From: an uncultured Bacilli bacterium
GTDB lineage: Bacteria > Bacillota_I > Bacilli_A > RFN20 > CAG-631
NCBI GenBank assembly: GCA_947627355.1
Contig: CANQVX010000006.1
Span: 1-64,000 of the forward strand
Direction: 5' to 3'
DNA: 64,000 bases
Part shown: piece after piece, positions 1-9,626 of the stretch
Position numbering within the stretch: position 1 is the first letter of the stretch
How the letters are laid out: the number at the start of each line of letters is the position of its first letter
Program-made: the position numbers and the translations under genes
The notes under the pieces: generated by a model
Database searches by the model: none
Seen by the model: only the letters and a program-made list of their open reading frames with translations
Told to the model about the DNA's origin: nothing

Positions 1-2
1 TT

Positions 3-86
3 AGCAATAATATTATGAACGATGTCTCACTTAATTTTCAAGAAAAAATTACCAACCTTTTTGTAAATATATTTAAATTTTTTTGA
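3..86 (+). CDS. Possible C-terminal end of an upstream gene
   Basis: An open frame enters from the left edge and ends at a TGA at 84-86. It encodes 27 residues ending in FVNIFKFF. It is too short to assign. It would converge on and slightly overlap the membrane-protein gene that ends at 73. TGA stops are almost absent in this window, which counts mildly against it. It may be a chance open frame in AT-rich DNA. Confidence 0.25.
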   Translation, partial: SNNIMNDVSLNFQEKITNLFVNIFKFF

Positions 87-981
87 TTTCACTTGATATT
101 TGTTTTTCAGCCTTGTATAAAAATAAGAAAGCACCATAAACGAAGACAGTATTTAAAATTAAATGGACAATTAGTTGTAAAATATCTAGGTTTCTAAAAG
201 GATGAAGCATAGCATAACCTAAAGATTGATCGGCTTTAACTTGAACAAAGACTAACAAACAATATTCAGCAAGTATTACAAACAATTCTAGAATAATTGA
301 TATGATAAACAGACGATTTTTAACCATTTTACCGTTAAATTTTTTATAAAAGAAATGAGCAAGAAAGACTCCAATTAAACTTGCAATACAAGCAAAATAA
401 TGAGTTGCTTCTAAAAGCAGATATAGAAAAACAAATATTAGACCAGCAAGTAAGACACCAAGAATTCCAGTAAAGTAATGTTGTTTATTTCGATCACCAT
501 ATCTTAAGGTCATAGCTGAATCAATACTTTGAATTAATGGTCTACTACACGTTTCATGGATTTGAAATAATTCTTCATCAAAATAATAAAATGGATCACT
601 AGGTGTTAGTTGTTGTCCACAGATAGGACAAACATCTCTTTTAGGAACATTATATTCATCTAATATCTCAACAATCACATTAATAGCATCAACAATTAAT
701 GGTTCATTAGCTTTTGTTAAATCAAGATAGCACATCAAAGAAAAACTACCATATTCAGAATTGATATATGCAGGATTTGCCTGAATTGCTCGACAAAAAT
801 CGTTATCTAATTGTTGTAAAATGTTATCGTTTTGAAGTCTAGATACAATTGTTGCAATCCTAATTTTTGCTGATTCTGTATGAATTGCAAATAAACGTTC
901 TTTATAAAACCCATAAGCAATACCATTTTTAAATTTAAAATCATTTTGTTTATAAAACAAATCTAGAACTGTAATAGCCAC
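73..981 (-). CDS. Membrane protein with zinc-knuckle-like motif, unknown function
   Basis: A protein of about 302 residues that I do not recognise. The N-terminal half (about 1-165) looks cytoplasmic and includes a CPICG motif near residue 118 with a further Cys in the HETCSRP segment near 144, suggesting a metal-binding knuckle. The C-terminal half has about four hydrophobic membrane segments (roughly 170-190, 195-212, 225-250, 268-292) and a basic tail. GTG codons at 990 and 981 are both possible starts. I prefer 981 because the promoter at 999-1027 would place the transcript start only a few bases before 990, and a GGCGGGTG sequence precedes 981. It diverges from tmk. Confidence 0.7.
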   Translation of the reverse strand: MAITVLDLFYKQNDFKFKNGIAYGFYKERLFAIHTESAKIRIATIVSRLQNDNILQQLDNDFCRAIQANPAYINSEYGSFSLMCYLDLTKANEPLIVDAINVIVEILDEYNVPKRDVCPICGQQLTPSDPFYYFDEELFQIHETCSRPLIQSIDSAMTLRYGDRNKQHYFTGILGVLLAGLIFVFLYLLLEATHYFACIASLIGVFLAHFFYKKFNGKMVKNRLFIISIILELFVILAEYCLLVFVQVKADQSLGYAMLHPFRNLDILQLIVHLILNTVFVYGAFLFLYKAEKQISSEIKKI

Positions 982-998
982 TATTATCACCCGCCTTT

Positions 999-1027
999 AT
1001 TGTAGTCTATTTTTGCATTTTAAACAA
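999..1027 (-). promoter_or_regulatory. Sigma-A-type promoter of the membrane protein gene
   Basis: Read on the minus strand: -35 TTGTTT (1022-1027), a 17-base spacer and -10 TACAAT (999-1004). Confidence 0.6.
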
Positions 1028-1041
1028 CGAATTTTAGATTG

Positions 1042-1078
1042 TTATACTCTATCTTTTAAAAAAAAGATAGTGTATAAT
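1042..1078 (+). promoter_or_regulatory. Inverted repeat overlapping the -10 box upstream of tmk
   Basis: Two 16-base arms, 1042-1057 and 1062-1077, match with one mismatch around an AAAA loop. The right arm contains the likely -10 TATAAT (1073-1078) of the tmk operon. No good -35 is visible. The palindrome could be an operator or an RNA hairpin. Confidence 0.5.
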
Positions 1079-1098
1079 ATTTAATCGAGGTGTTAATC

Positions 1099-1755
1099 AT
1101 GGGCTTATTTATTACAATTGAAGGTGCTGAAGGTAGTGGAAAAACAACAGTTTGTAAACAAGTAACCGAAAAATTATTAAAAGAAGGTTATAAAGTTTTA
1201 TATACTAGAGAACCCGGCGGAGTTAAGATTGCTGAACAAATAAGAAACATTATTTTGGATGTAAATAACACAGATTTAGATCCTAGAAGTGAAGTTTTAT
1301 TATATGCTGCAAGTAGAAGACAACACTTGGTTGAAAAAATAGAACCAGCATTAAATGAAGGTTATGTTATTATTTGTGATCGTTTTATTGATAGTTCGTT
1401 AGCATATCAAGGATATGCTAGAGGTATTGGTATTGATGAAGTTTACAACATCAATATGTTTGCTATTAACAATCGTTTACCAGACTTTACAATTTTACTA
1501 GATATTGATCCTGAAGAAGGCTTAAAAAGAATCAATAAAAGCCGTGGCAATGAAGTAAATCGTCTTGATTTAGAAAAACTATCTTTCCATAAAAAAGTTC
1601 ACGAAGGTTATGATATTTTAAAACAAAAATATCCTAATCGTTTTATTGTAGTAAATGCTAATCAAACACCTGATCAAGTATTTAATGATGTTTATGACAT
1701 TATCGAAAAAAAGTGTAAGGAATATCAACTATGCAAAAATTCAAAGAATATTTAA
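1099..1755 (+). CDS. tmk: Thymidylate kinase
   Basis: Phosphorylates dTMP to dTDP with ATP in the cytoplasm, for DNA precursor synthesis. The P-loop EGAEGSGKTT lies near the N-terminus, followed by the TREPGG motif of thymidylate kinases, a DRFIDSSLAYQG motif near residue 95 and a lid region with an arginine-rich segment. At 218 residues it has the usual length. The ATG at 1099 is chosen because the upstream in-frame GTG at 1090 overlaps the ribosome binding site GAGGTG. It is first in a run of plus-strand genes, and its end overlaps holB by 25 bases. The tmk-holB-ricT-rsmI-metG order matches Bacilli. Confidence 0.97.
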   Translation: MGLFITIEGAEGSGKTTVCKQVTEKLLKEGYKVLYTREPGGVKIAEQIRNIILDVNNTDLDPRSEVLLYAASRRQHLVEKIEPALNEGYVIICDRFIDSSLAYQGYARGIGIDEVYNINMFAINNRLPDFTILLDIDPEEGLKRINKSRGNEVNRLDLEKLSFHKKVHEGYDILKQKYPNRFIVVNANQTPDQVFNDVYDIIEKKCKEYQLCKNSKNI

Positions 1756-2732
1756 AAAATACTCAACACATGGTTTATGAAAGTCTTATTCATGCTTTTT
1801 TAAAGAAAAAGACGACTCATGCTTATTTAATCAGTGGAACAATAGGGTCACCAGTTTTAGAACTAGCTGAATTCATGGCTCAAAGCTTTGTATGTTCTAA
1901 TAAAGATGAAAACCATATGGCATGTGAAGAATGTGATGAATGTAACAAGATAAAAAACAATAGTTACATTGATTATATTTTTTATAAGGGTGAAGATTTA
2001 AAAAGAGATAATGTCGATAATATTCAAAGAGAATTTAATAAATCTGCCGTTGAAAAGGCAAATATTAAGGTGTATGTCATTCATTTGATTGAAAAAGCAC
2101 CGATTTCATCGTTAAATAAATTACTTAAGTTTTTAGAAGAACCTAGCTCTGATATCATTGCTATTTTTACAACTTATTCAATGATGTCAGTACTACCAAC
2201 CATCGTTTCAAGATGTCAAATTATAAATCTAAGACAATTCAGTCAAAAAGAATTGATAAATGCTATGTTAGAAGTCAATGCTGATTTTGAAGATGCTAAG
2301 TTACTTGCAGTTATCTCAAACGATTTAGAAAAAAATGTAAAACTAGTTAAATCAGAAGAATACAAAACAGCCAAAGAAATAACTAAAAATTGTTTGAATT
2401 ATATGCTTACTAAGCCTGATTATCTAATCTTTTACATGTTAAATCAAGGGCTTGCAAGACTTGAAGAAATCAAACAATTTGATTTATATTTAGACATGCT
2501 TCAAGCTTGCTTTTTTGCCGCAATGTATTATAAAGCAAGTAAAGAAGAAAGTTACTTTTTTAAGGATGAAATCGAAAAGATTGCAACCTCAAATATCGAT
2601 ATTTATGGTTGCATCATGGCAATTTTAACTGCCAAGCAAGAAATGATTTCAAACGCTAACAAGAGTTTAGTTTATGATAAGTTGTTTATTTGTTTAGCTG
2701 GAGGCGATAATAGTGGAAAACGAAGTAGTTAA
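1731..2732 (+). CDS. holB: DNA polymerase III delta' subunit
   Basis: Clamp-loader subunit of the replicative polymerase. The N-terminal half is AAA+-like with a zinc module (four cysteines about residues 55-72, CEECDECN visible). The P-loop position reads GTIGSPVLE, lacking the GKT signature, as expected because delta' does not hydrolyse ATP. A KLLKFLEEP motif and an SRCQII sensor-like segment are typical of the family. Length 333 is normal. The start ATG overlaps the tmk end and has AAGGAATAT upstream. It is translationally coupled with tmk and ricT. Confidence 0.92.
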   Translation: MQKFKEYLKNTQHMVYESLIHAFLKKKTTHAYLISGTIGSPVLELAEFMAQSFVCSNKDENHMACEECDECNKIKNNSYIDYIFYKGEDLKRDNVDNIQREFNKSAVEKANIKVYVIHLIEKAPISSLNKLLKFLEEPSSDIIAIFTTYSMMSVLPTIVSRCQIINLRQFSQKELINAMLEVNADFEDAKLLAVISNDLEKNVKLVKSEEYKTAKEITKNCLNYMLTKPDYLIFYMLNQGLARLEEIKQFDLYLDMLQACFFAAMYYKASKEESYFFKDEIEKIATSNIDIYGCIMAILTAKQEMISNANKSLVYDKLFICLAGGDNSGKRSS

Positions 2733-3558
2733 TAATGAACAAGTAGAAACCTATAAATATGTGATAGGTGTTGGTTTTAGTAATGCTTTACACATGTATT
2801 ATTTTGGTACTAATGATGAAAGCTTAACTAAAGGTATTGATGTAGTTGTTGAAACTGTTAGAGGAATTGAACTTGGAACAACTAATACTAATTTGAAACT
2901 TTTAAGCGAAACTTCATTAGATATTGAACTAAAACCAGTCATAAGAATTGCAACAGATGAAGATAAAGAAGCTTTTAAAGACAATCTAGAACTTGCTAAA
3001 AAAGCAGCAGTAGTTTGTGAAGAAAGCATTGAACAATTGGGTTTACCAATGAATCTAATTAGTAGTGAATATGTACTAGATACCACAAAAGTTATCTTTA
3101 CTTATGTTGCTGATGATCGTGTTGATTTTCGTGAATTACTTAAGGTTTTAGCTCAAAGATTACGTTGTCGAATTGAACTTCGTCAAATAGGTGCTAGAGA
3201 CCGTTCTAAATCTATTGGTGGCCTTGGTCCATGTGGTCTTCCTTTATGCTGTCATTCATTTTTATCTGATTTTGATGGCATTAGTATTAACATGGCAAAG
3301 AATCAATTATTAGCCCTTAATATTCAAAAACTTTCCGGTCAATGCGGTAAATTAGTATGTTGTCTGAAATATGAAGATGACTACTATACTAAACTAAAAG
3401 AAGGACTTCCTAAACTTGGTCAAAAAGTCATGTATAACAATGAAGAATACAAAGTAACTTCTTTAAATGTCTTATCAAGAATGATTAAATTAGATAACAA
3501 GGATGAAAGTGTTTTCATCTCATTAGATGAATTTTTAAAACAAGAAAAAAAGGATTAA
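2713..3558 (+). CDS. ricT: PSP1-domain protein RicT (YaaT)
   Basis: In Bacillus subtilis RicT works with RicA and RicF in an iron-sulfur complex that promotes RNase Y-dependent mRNA processing. This protein has the PSP1 domain and the conserved cysteines in GPCGLPLCCHSF (about residue 173) and GQCGKLVCCLKYE (about 210), which in the family help bind [4Fe-4S]. The start is a GTG at 2713 with GGAGGCGAT upstream, and it overlaps holB by 20 bases. RicA and RicF are not in this window. Length 281 is normal. Confidence 0.92.
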   Translation: MENEVVNNEQVETYKYVIGVGFSNALHMYYFGTNDESLTKGIDVVVETVRGIELGTTNTNLKLLSETSLDIELKPVIRIATDEDKEAFKDNLELAKKAAVVCEESIEQLGLPMNLISSEYVLDTTKVIFTYVADDRVDFRELLKVLAQRLRCRIELRQIGARDRSKSIGGLGPCGLPLCCHSFLSDFDGISINMAKNQLLALNIQKLSGQCGKLVCCLKYEDDYYTKLKEGLPKLGQKVMYNNEEYKVTSLNVLSRMIKLDNKDESVFISLDEFLKQEKKD

Positions 3559-3560
3559 TT

Positions 3561-4409
3561 ATGCAAAAAAATCAAAGTTTTTCAAACGATAATAAAGCGA
3601 CACTTTATGTGCTAGCAACTCCTATTGGTAACTTAACTGAAATAAGCGATAGACTAAAAGAAACCATATCACTAGTTGATGCTATTTTTTGTGAAGATAC
3701 TAGAGTTAGTAGCAAGATACTTAATCATTTAGGCATTAAAAAAAGTCTTTATAGTGCTTATGAAAATAAAGAAAATGAAGCTGCTAAACAAATCATATCT
3801 TTTTTAAAAAATAATCAATCAGTGGCTTTGATGTCTGATGCTGGTTATCCTGGAATATCAGATCCAGGGAACAAAATCATTCAACAAGTGATTGAAAATA
3901 ATTATCCGATAGTTGTTATCAATGGCCCATGTGCCTTAATTCAAAGTGTAGTTGCTTCAGGTATGGATACTAGTCACTTTTATTTTTATGGATTTCTAGA
4001 TCCTAGAAGTGCTAAAAGGAAAAAAGAATTACAGTCTTTAGTTAGTTTTGAAAATACTATTGTGTTTTATCAAAGTCCTCATAAATTATTAGAAACTCTT
4101 CAAGATATGTTAGAAGTATTAGGTGATAGAAAAATATGTCTTTGTCGAGAATTAACCAAAAAGTTTGAAGAATATATTCGTGGAACTATTAGTGAAATCA
4201 TTGAAATATCCGACACTTTAAAAGGTGAAATGGTAATAGTTGTTGAAGGAAATAAAACTAAAGAAGTAGAAATTGATAAAACTTTGATAGAACTAATTGA
4301 TATTAAAATAAAACAAGGATTAACTAAAAACGAAGCTATTAAAGAAGTTGCCAAAGCTTATAACGTTTCTAAAAACGAATTATATAATTTTTATCATAAA
4401 GGAGAATAA
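3561..4409 (+). CDS. rsmI: 16S rRNA (cytidine1402-2'-O)-methyltransferase
   Basis: Methylates the 2'-O of C1402 in 16S rRNA using S-adenosylmethionine. The tetrapyrrole-methylase fold is shown by LYVLATPIGNL at the N-terminus, EDTRVSSKIL, LMSDAGYPGISDPG and a FYQSPHKLLETL segment. Length 282 is usual. The start ATG is 3 bases after the ricT stop with AAAAAAGGATTA as a weak ribosome site. In B. subtilis the yabA gene precedes it; here no yabA is present. Confidence 0.95.
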   Translation: MQKNQSFSNDNKATLYVLATPIGNLTEISDRLKETISLVDAIFCEDTRVSSKILNHLGIKKSLYSAYENKENEAAKQIISFLKNNQSVALMSDAGYPGISDPGNKIIQQVIENNYPIVVINGPCALIQSVVASGMDTSHFYFYGFLDPRSAKRKKELQSLVSFENTIVFYQSPHKLLETLQDMLEVLGDRKICLCRELTKKFEEYIRGTISEIIEISDTLKGEMVIVVEGNKTKEVEIDKTLIELIDIKIKQGLTKNEAIKEVAKAYNVSKNELYNFYHKGE

Positions 4410-4413
4410 ACCT

Positions 4414-6009
4414 ATGGAAAAGAAAAAAACATTTTATATAACAACTCCTATATATTATCCAAGTGGTAATATGACTTTAGGAAATTCTTATACAACCATT
4501 GTTTGTGATGCTTATGCTCGTTATAAAAAAGAACAAGGTTATGATGTTTATTTTGTAACAGGCACTGATGAACATGGTCAAAAAATCGAATTTAAAGCTA
4601 AAGAAAAGAATGTTACACCTATCGAATTTGTCGATGAAATCGTAAGTAATGTTCAAGAATTATGGAAAGCTTTAAAGATATCTAACGATGATTTTATAAG
4701 AACAACTCAAAAAAGACATACCGATGTTGTTGAAAAAGTATTTAGTTATTTTTTAAATAAAGGTGATATCTATTTAAGTGAATATGAAGGTTGGTATTGT
4801 AGAGAATGTGAATCATTCTTTACTGAAACTCAACTAGTTGATGGAAAATGTCCTGATTGTGGTAGAGAAGTAGTTTTACAAAAAGAAGAAGCGTATTTCT
4901 TTAGAATGTCAAAATATACTGATAAACTACTTAAATATTATGAAGACCATCCAAATGCTATCGTTCCAGAAGCAAGAAAAACTGAAATGATTAATAACTT
5001 TATCAAACCCGGTCTTGAAGACTTATGTGTTTCAAGAACATCTTTTGACTGGGGTGTTAAGATTAAAGAAAATCCTAAACATGTTGTTTATGTTTGGATT
5101 GATGCTTTGATGAATTATTTAAGTGTTTTAGGTTATTTAAGCGATGATGATACTTTATTTAAAAAGTATTGGCTAAATGGTGATGAAAAGATTCATGTTT
5201 TAGGAAAAGAAATCACTAGATTCCATGTGATTTATTGGCCTATTATGTTAATGTCTTTAAACCTTCCTTTGCCTGACCGTTTTTATAGTCATGGTTGGCT
5301 TATCATGAAAGATGGAAAGATGTCTAAATCTAAAGGAAATGTTGTATATCCATTGCCTTTGATTAATAACTATGGTATTGATGCTGTTCGTTATTATCTA
5401 CTTAGAGAAATCCCTATGTTTAGTGATGGTTTATTTACTATGGAACAATTTATCGATAGATACAATAATGATTTAGCTAATGATTTAGGAAATCTTTCTC
5501 ATCGTAGTATATCGATGATTAATAAATATTTTGATGGTATTATTCCAAGTTACAAAGGTCGTGTAACTGAATTTGATAAAGAACTAGAAGAAGTAGGAAA
5601 ACAAGCCATTGAATTATTTATCAAACATATGGATCAATTTGAAATGAATGTGGCTATTGAAAAACTATTTGTTTATGTTTCAAAAGCTAATAAATATATT
5701 GAAGATAGTAAGCCGTGGGCTTTAGCAAAAGATGAAACGAAAAAAGAAGAATTAGCTTCAGTTATGGTTCATTTAGCTAATGTTATTTATCAAGTTTGTG
5801 TCTTTTTAAAACCAATTTTGATTGAAAAATCAGCATTTATTTTAGATTTATTGAACGTTAACGAAGCACTTAGAAATTATCAAAGTGCAAGTAAGTTTGG
5901 AATCTTAGAAAACGTTAAAGTTAGTGATAAACCAACCCCTGCCTTTGTAAGATTAGATGCTAAAGTCGAATTAGAAAAAACCAAAGAAAGTATATATCAA
6001 CCTAAATAA
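4414..6009 (+). CDS. metG: Methionyl-tRNA synthetase
   Basis: Charges tRNA-Met. The class I signature region reads PSGNMTLGNSY, so the HIGH element is TLGN here, and the KMSKSKGN loop is intact near residue 308. A zinc knuckle with CREC and CPDCG (about 130-155) is present. At 531 residues it lacks the C-terminal tRNA-binding domain found in longer bacterial enzymes. The ATG at 4414 is chosen: it follows AAAGGAG at the right distance, while the upstream in-frame ATG at 4348 lies inside rsmI and would add 22 unrelated residues. Confidence 0.96.
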   Translation: MEKKKTFYITTPIYYPSGNMTLGNSYTTIVCDAYARYKKEQGYDVYFVTGTDEHGQKIEFKAKEKNVTPIEFVDEIVSNVQELWKALKISNDDFIRTTQKRHTDVVEKVFSYFLNKGDIYLSEYEGWYCRECESFFTETQLVDGKCPDCGREVVLQKEEAYFFRMSKYTDKLLKYYEDHPNAIVPEARKTEMINNFIKPGLEDLCVSRTSFDWGVKIKENPKHVVYVWIDALMNYLSVLGYLSDDDTLFKKYWLNGDEKIHVLGKEITRFHVIYWPIMLMSLNLPLPDRFYSHGWLIMKDGKMSKSKGNVVYPLPLINNYGIDAVRYYLLREIPMFSDGLFTMEQFIDRYNNDLANDLGNLSHRSISMINKYFDGIIPSYKGRVTEFDKELEEVGKQAIELFIKHMDQFEMNVAIEKLFVYVSKANKYIEDSKPWALAKDETKKEELASVMVHLANVIYQVCVFLKPILIEKSAFILDLLNVNEALRNYQSASKFGILENVKVSDKPTPAFVRLDAKVELEKTKESIYQPK

Positions 6010-6027
6010 AAAGAAAGGAAGTTTATT

Positions 6028-7731
6028 ATGAAAGCAAGTAAAATGCTAATTCCAACCTTAAAAGAAGCTCCTAATGAAGCAATCATAGCTAGTCATATTT
6101 ATTTAATCAGAGCTGGTATGATTCGCAAGTTAGTAGCGGGGGTTTATAATTTTTTACCACTTGGTATTAGAGTTCTTCATAAAGTTGAAAACATTATCCG
6201 TGAAGAAATGGATAATAGTGGTGCCCAAGAAATATTGTCTAGTGCTATTCAACCAAAAGAATTATGGGAACTATCAGGTAGATGGCAAAAATATGGACCT
6301 GAATTGATGCGTTTTAAAGACCGTCATGATAGAGAATTTTGTCTAGGCCCAACACATGAAGAAATCTTTACTGATTTAGTTAAAAACGAAGTTAAATCAT
6401 ATAAGAATCTGCCATTAAATATTTATCAAATTCAAACTAAGTATCGTGATGAATTGCGTCCTAGATTTGGTCTTATGAGAGGTAGAGAATTCATCATGAA
6501 AGATGCTTATAGTTTCGATATCGATTTAAAAGGATTAGACGTATCTTATCAAAACATGTATGAAACTTATCAAAGAATATTTGATAGATTACATTTAAAA
6601 TACAAAGTTGTTTTAGCTGATACTGGCGCTATTGGTGGAAGTGAATCTCATCAATTCATGGCTTTAAGTGAAGTTGGTGAAAGTAGCATTATCTATTGTG
6701 ATAATTGCCATTATGCAGCAGATGAAGAAAAAGCTGAATCATTAGACGATGATTATAAAAATAATGAAAAAGAATTACCTTTAGAAGAAGTTAATACTCC
6801 AAATCAAATGACTATTGAAGAAGTAAGTAATTTCTTAAATGTTTCAACCAAAGATGTTGTTAAAACAATGGTTTATAAAGCAAACAATGAATTTGTTTTA
6901 GTTTTAGTTCGTGGTGATCGTGAAGTTAACGAAATTAAAGTTTGCAATGCTTTAAAAGTTGCTGAACATGAACTTATGTTAGCTAGTAAAGAAGAAATAG
7001 CAAAACTTGGTAGTGTTGAAGGTTATGTTGGACCTTGTAACATTAATGCAAGAATTCTAGTTGATAATGAAGTGGCTAAGATGAAAAACATCATTGTTGG
7101 TGCTAATAAAAAAGATTATCACTTGAAAAATGTTAACATAAATCGTGATTTTGTCGGTGAAATCAGTAATTTAAGAACTGCTAAAGAAAATGATTTATGT
7201 CCTATTTGTAAAAATCCTTTAAAGAGTGAACGAGGAATTGAAGTGGGTCAAATCTTTAAATTAAAGACCAAATATTCAGAAAGCATGGGCTGTACTTATC
7301 TAAAAGAAGACGGTTCAAATGTTCCTATGATGATGGGTTGTTATGGTATAGGTGTTACTAGGACACTTGCTAGTATTGTTGAACAATATCATGATGAAAA
7401 TGGTATTATATGGCCACTTAATGTTGCTCCATATCATACTGTTATCATACCAATTCGTTATCAAAATGAACAACAAGAATTGGCTGATGAAATCTATAAA
7501 AAACTACAAGAAAAACATGTTGAAGTTATCCTAGATGACCGCAATGTGCAAGCTGGTGTTAAATTTAAAGATTGGGATTTAATTGGTATTCCTATGCAAA
7601 TAACAATTGGAAAAAGAGCAACTGAAGGAATTGTTGAATTCAAATTAAGAAATGAAAATCAAAAGAAAGAATTAACAGTTGCTGAAGCAATTGACTTTAT
7701 AGTCGATAAAGTAAATAAAGAAAGTAGATAG
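6028..7731 (+). CDS. proS: Prolyl-tRNA synthetase, bacterial type
   Basis: Class II synthetase charging tRNA-Pro. Motif 2 (RDELRPRFGLMRGREF near 140) and motif 3 (GCYGIGVTRTLA near 445) are present. The editing insertion domain lies between them (about 230-390), so it should clear mischarged Ala-tRNA-Pro. The C-terminal anticodon-binding domain starts near 465 with WPLNVAPYH. Length 567 is normal for the bacterial type. GAAAGGAAG lies before the ATG, 18 bases after metG. Confidence 0.97.
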   Translation: MKASKMLIPTLKEAPNEAIIASHIYLIRAGMIRKLVAGVYNFLPLGIRVLHKVENIIREEMDNSGAQEILSSAIQPKELWELSGRWQKYGPELMRFKDRHDREFCLGPTHEEIFTDLVKNEVKSYKNLPLNIYQIQTKYRDELRPRFGLMRGREFIMKDAYSFDIDLKGLDVSYQNMYETYQRIFDRLHLKYKVVLADTGAIGGSESHQFMALSEVGESSIIYCDNCHYAADEEKAESLDDDYKNNEKELPLEEVNTPNQMTIEEVSNFLNVSTKDVVKTMVYKANNEFVLVLVRGDREVNEIKVCNALKVAEHELMLASKEEIAKLGSVEGYVGPCNINARILVDNEVAKMKNIIVGANKKDYHLKNVNINRDFVGEISNLRTAKENDLCPICKNPLKSERGIEVGQIFKLKTKYSESMGCTYLKEDGSNVPMMMGCYGIGVTRTLASIVEQYHDENGIIWPLNVAPYHTVIIPIRYQNEQQELADEIYKKLQEKHVEVILDDRNVQAGVKFKDWDLIGIPMQITIGKRATEGIVEFKLRNENQKKELTVAEAIDFIVDKVNKESR

Positions 7732-7747
7732 AAAGAAGTGTTTGTTG

Positions 7748-9610
7748 ATGCAAGAATTTGATGTAATTGTAGTTGGGGGCGGACATGCAGGCGTAGAAGC
7801 TGCTTTAGCAGCTGCTAGGCTTTCTTTTAAGGTTTGTCTTATTACATTAGATATCAATAACATTGCCCAAACTCCATGCAATCCATCAATTGGCGGGCCT
7901 GCTAAAGGAGTCGTTGTTAGAGAAATTGATGCCTTAGGAGGGCAAATGGGAATTACAACCGATAACACATGTCTTCAAATGAAGATGTTAAATACCGCTA
8001 AAGGCCCAGGTGTTCAATGTTTAAGAGCACAAATTGATAAATTAAGATATCCAAAATACATGCAAGATGTAATTAAAGAAAATAAAAACATTACTATCTT
8101 AGAAACAATGGTTAAAAAACTAATTGTTAAAGATAATAAATGTTTAGGAATTGTCGATGAAAATGATAATGAAATATTAGCAAAAACTACGATTCTAACG
8201 ACAGGAACGTATCTTGAAGCAAGTATTTTAGTAGGCCATGATATTAAAATAGAAGGCCCAGATCATCAAAGAAGTGCAACAGGTTTATCACCTCAATTAA
8301 GTAAACTTGGTTTTCATATCATGAGACTTAAAACGGGAACTCCACCTCGTATTGCTAAAGAAAGCATTGATTTTTCTGAATGTGAAGTTCAACTTGGTAG
8401 TTTGGGTGAATATGCTTTTAGTTATGAAACAACTAATTTTCTACCTTTAGATAAACAAGTTCCGTGTCATCTAATTCATACCACACCTGAAACTCATAAA
8501 ATTATTAATGAACATTTAAAAGAATCAGCTATGTATAGTGGAAATATCAAAGGAACAGGTCCTAGATATTGTCCATCAATTGAAGATAAAATTGTTAGAT
8601 TTGCTGATAAAGAAAGACATCAATTATTTCTAGAACCCGAATCTTTATCAAACAATTCTATTTATTTACAAGGCTTTTCAACTTCGATGCCACCTCATAT
8701 TCAAGAATTAATGGTTCATTCTTTACCAGGGCTTAAAAACGCCAAGTTTTTGAAATATGCTTATGCTATTGAATATGATGCAATTGATCCGACACAATTA
8801 AAATTGTCGTTAGAAACGAAGATTATTGAAAACTTATTCACTGCTGGACAAATAAATGGAACATCCGGTTATGAAGAAGCAGCAGGACAAGGATTGATTG
8901 CTGGCATCAATGCTTGTTTAAAAATTCAAAATAGAAAACCATTGATTCTTAAAAGAAATGAAGCTTATATTGGCTTAATGATTGATGATTTAGTAACAAA
9001 AGGCACAAAAGAACCATATAGATTACTAACATCTAGATCAGAATATAGATTGTTATTAAGACATGATAATGCTGATATTCGTTTAAGAAAATATGGTTAT
9101 GAAGTGGGTTTAATTAGTAAAGAATTATATGATAAGTTCTTAACTAAACTTGCTGATATAGAAGAATTAAAAGAAACAATAACTAATCTAAAAGTTAAGA
9201 ATTATCCTGAAATCAAAGATTATGCTATTAGTAAGCAAACTAGTATTGACCATATTAGTTCTTTATCAATTATTGAATTTATAAAAAGACCAGAAATTAA
9301 ATTGTTAGAAGTATTACCATTACTTCATTTAGAAAAAGAATATAGTAATGAAGTTGTTGAACAAGTTGAAATTCAAATAAAATATGAAGGTTATCTAAAA
9401 AAGCAACAAAAAGATGCTATGGAACTTGAAAAACTTGAAAACTTTGTTATTCCAGAAAACATTAATTATGATGATGTTGCTCATCTAGCAATTGAAGCTA
9501 GACAAAAACTAAAAGCAATTAGACCAGTAACTATAGGCCAAGCAAGCAGAATATCAGGAGTTAATCCTAGTGATATCACAATGCTTATGATCTATTTAAA
9601 ACTTCATTAA
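7748..9610 (+). CDS. mnmG: tRNA uridine-5-carboxymethylaminomethyl modification enzyme MnmG (GidA)
   Basis: FAD-dependent partner of MnmE that modifies U34 of certain tRNAs. The N-terminal FAD site VVGGGHAGVEAALAAAR, the CNPSIGGPAKG motif with its conserved cysteine, and the C-terminal EARQKLKAIRPVTIGQASRI helix region are all visible. At 620 residues it has the usual length. TTG codons at 7742 and 7745 precede the chosen ATG, which is spaced well from AAAGAAGTG. Next to rsmG, as in most bacteria. No mnmE is in the window. Confidence 0.97.
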   Translation: MQEFDVIVVGGGHAGVEAALAAARLSFKVCLITLDINNIAQTPCNPSIGGPAKGVVVREIDALGGQMGITTDNTCLQMKMLNTAKGPGVQCLRAQIDKLRYPKYMQDVIKENKNITILETMVKKLIVKDNKCLGIVDENDNEILAKTTILTTGTYLEASILVGHDIKIEGPDHQRSATGLSPQLSKLGFHIMRLKTGTPPRIAKESIDFSECEVQLGSLGEYAFSYETTNFLPLDKQVPCHLIHTTPETHKIINEHLKESAMYSGNIKGTGPRYCPSIEDKIVRFADKERHQLFLEPESLSNNSIYLQGFSTSMPPHIQELMVHSLPGLKNAKFLKYAYAIEYDAIDPTQLKLSLETKIIENLFTAGQINGTSGYEEAAGQGLIAGINACLKIQNRKPLILKRNEAYIGLMIDDLVTKGTKEPYRLLTSRSEYRLLLRHDNADIRLRKYGYEVGLISKELYDKFLTKLADIEELKETITNLKVKNYPEIKDYAISKQTSIDHISSLSIIEFIKRPEIKLLEVLPLLHLEKEYSNEVVEQVEIQIKYEGYLKKQQKDAMELEKLENFVIPENINYDDVAHLAIEARQKLKAIRPVTIGQASRISGVNPSDITMLMIYLKLH

Positions 9611-9626
9611 AAGGAGATAAAAACAA

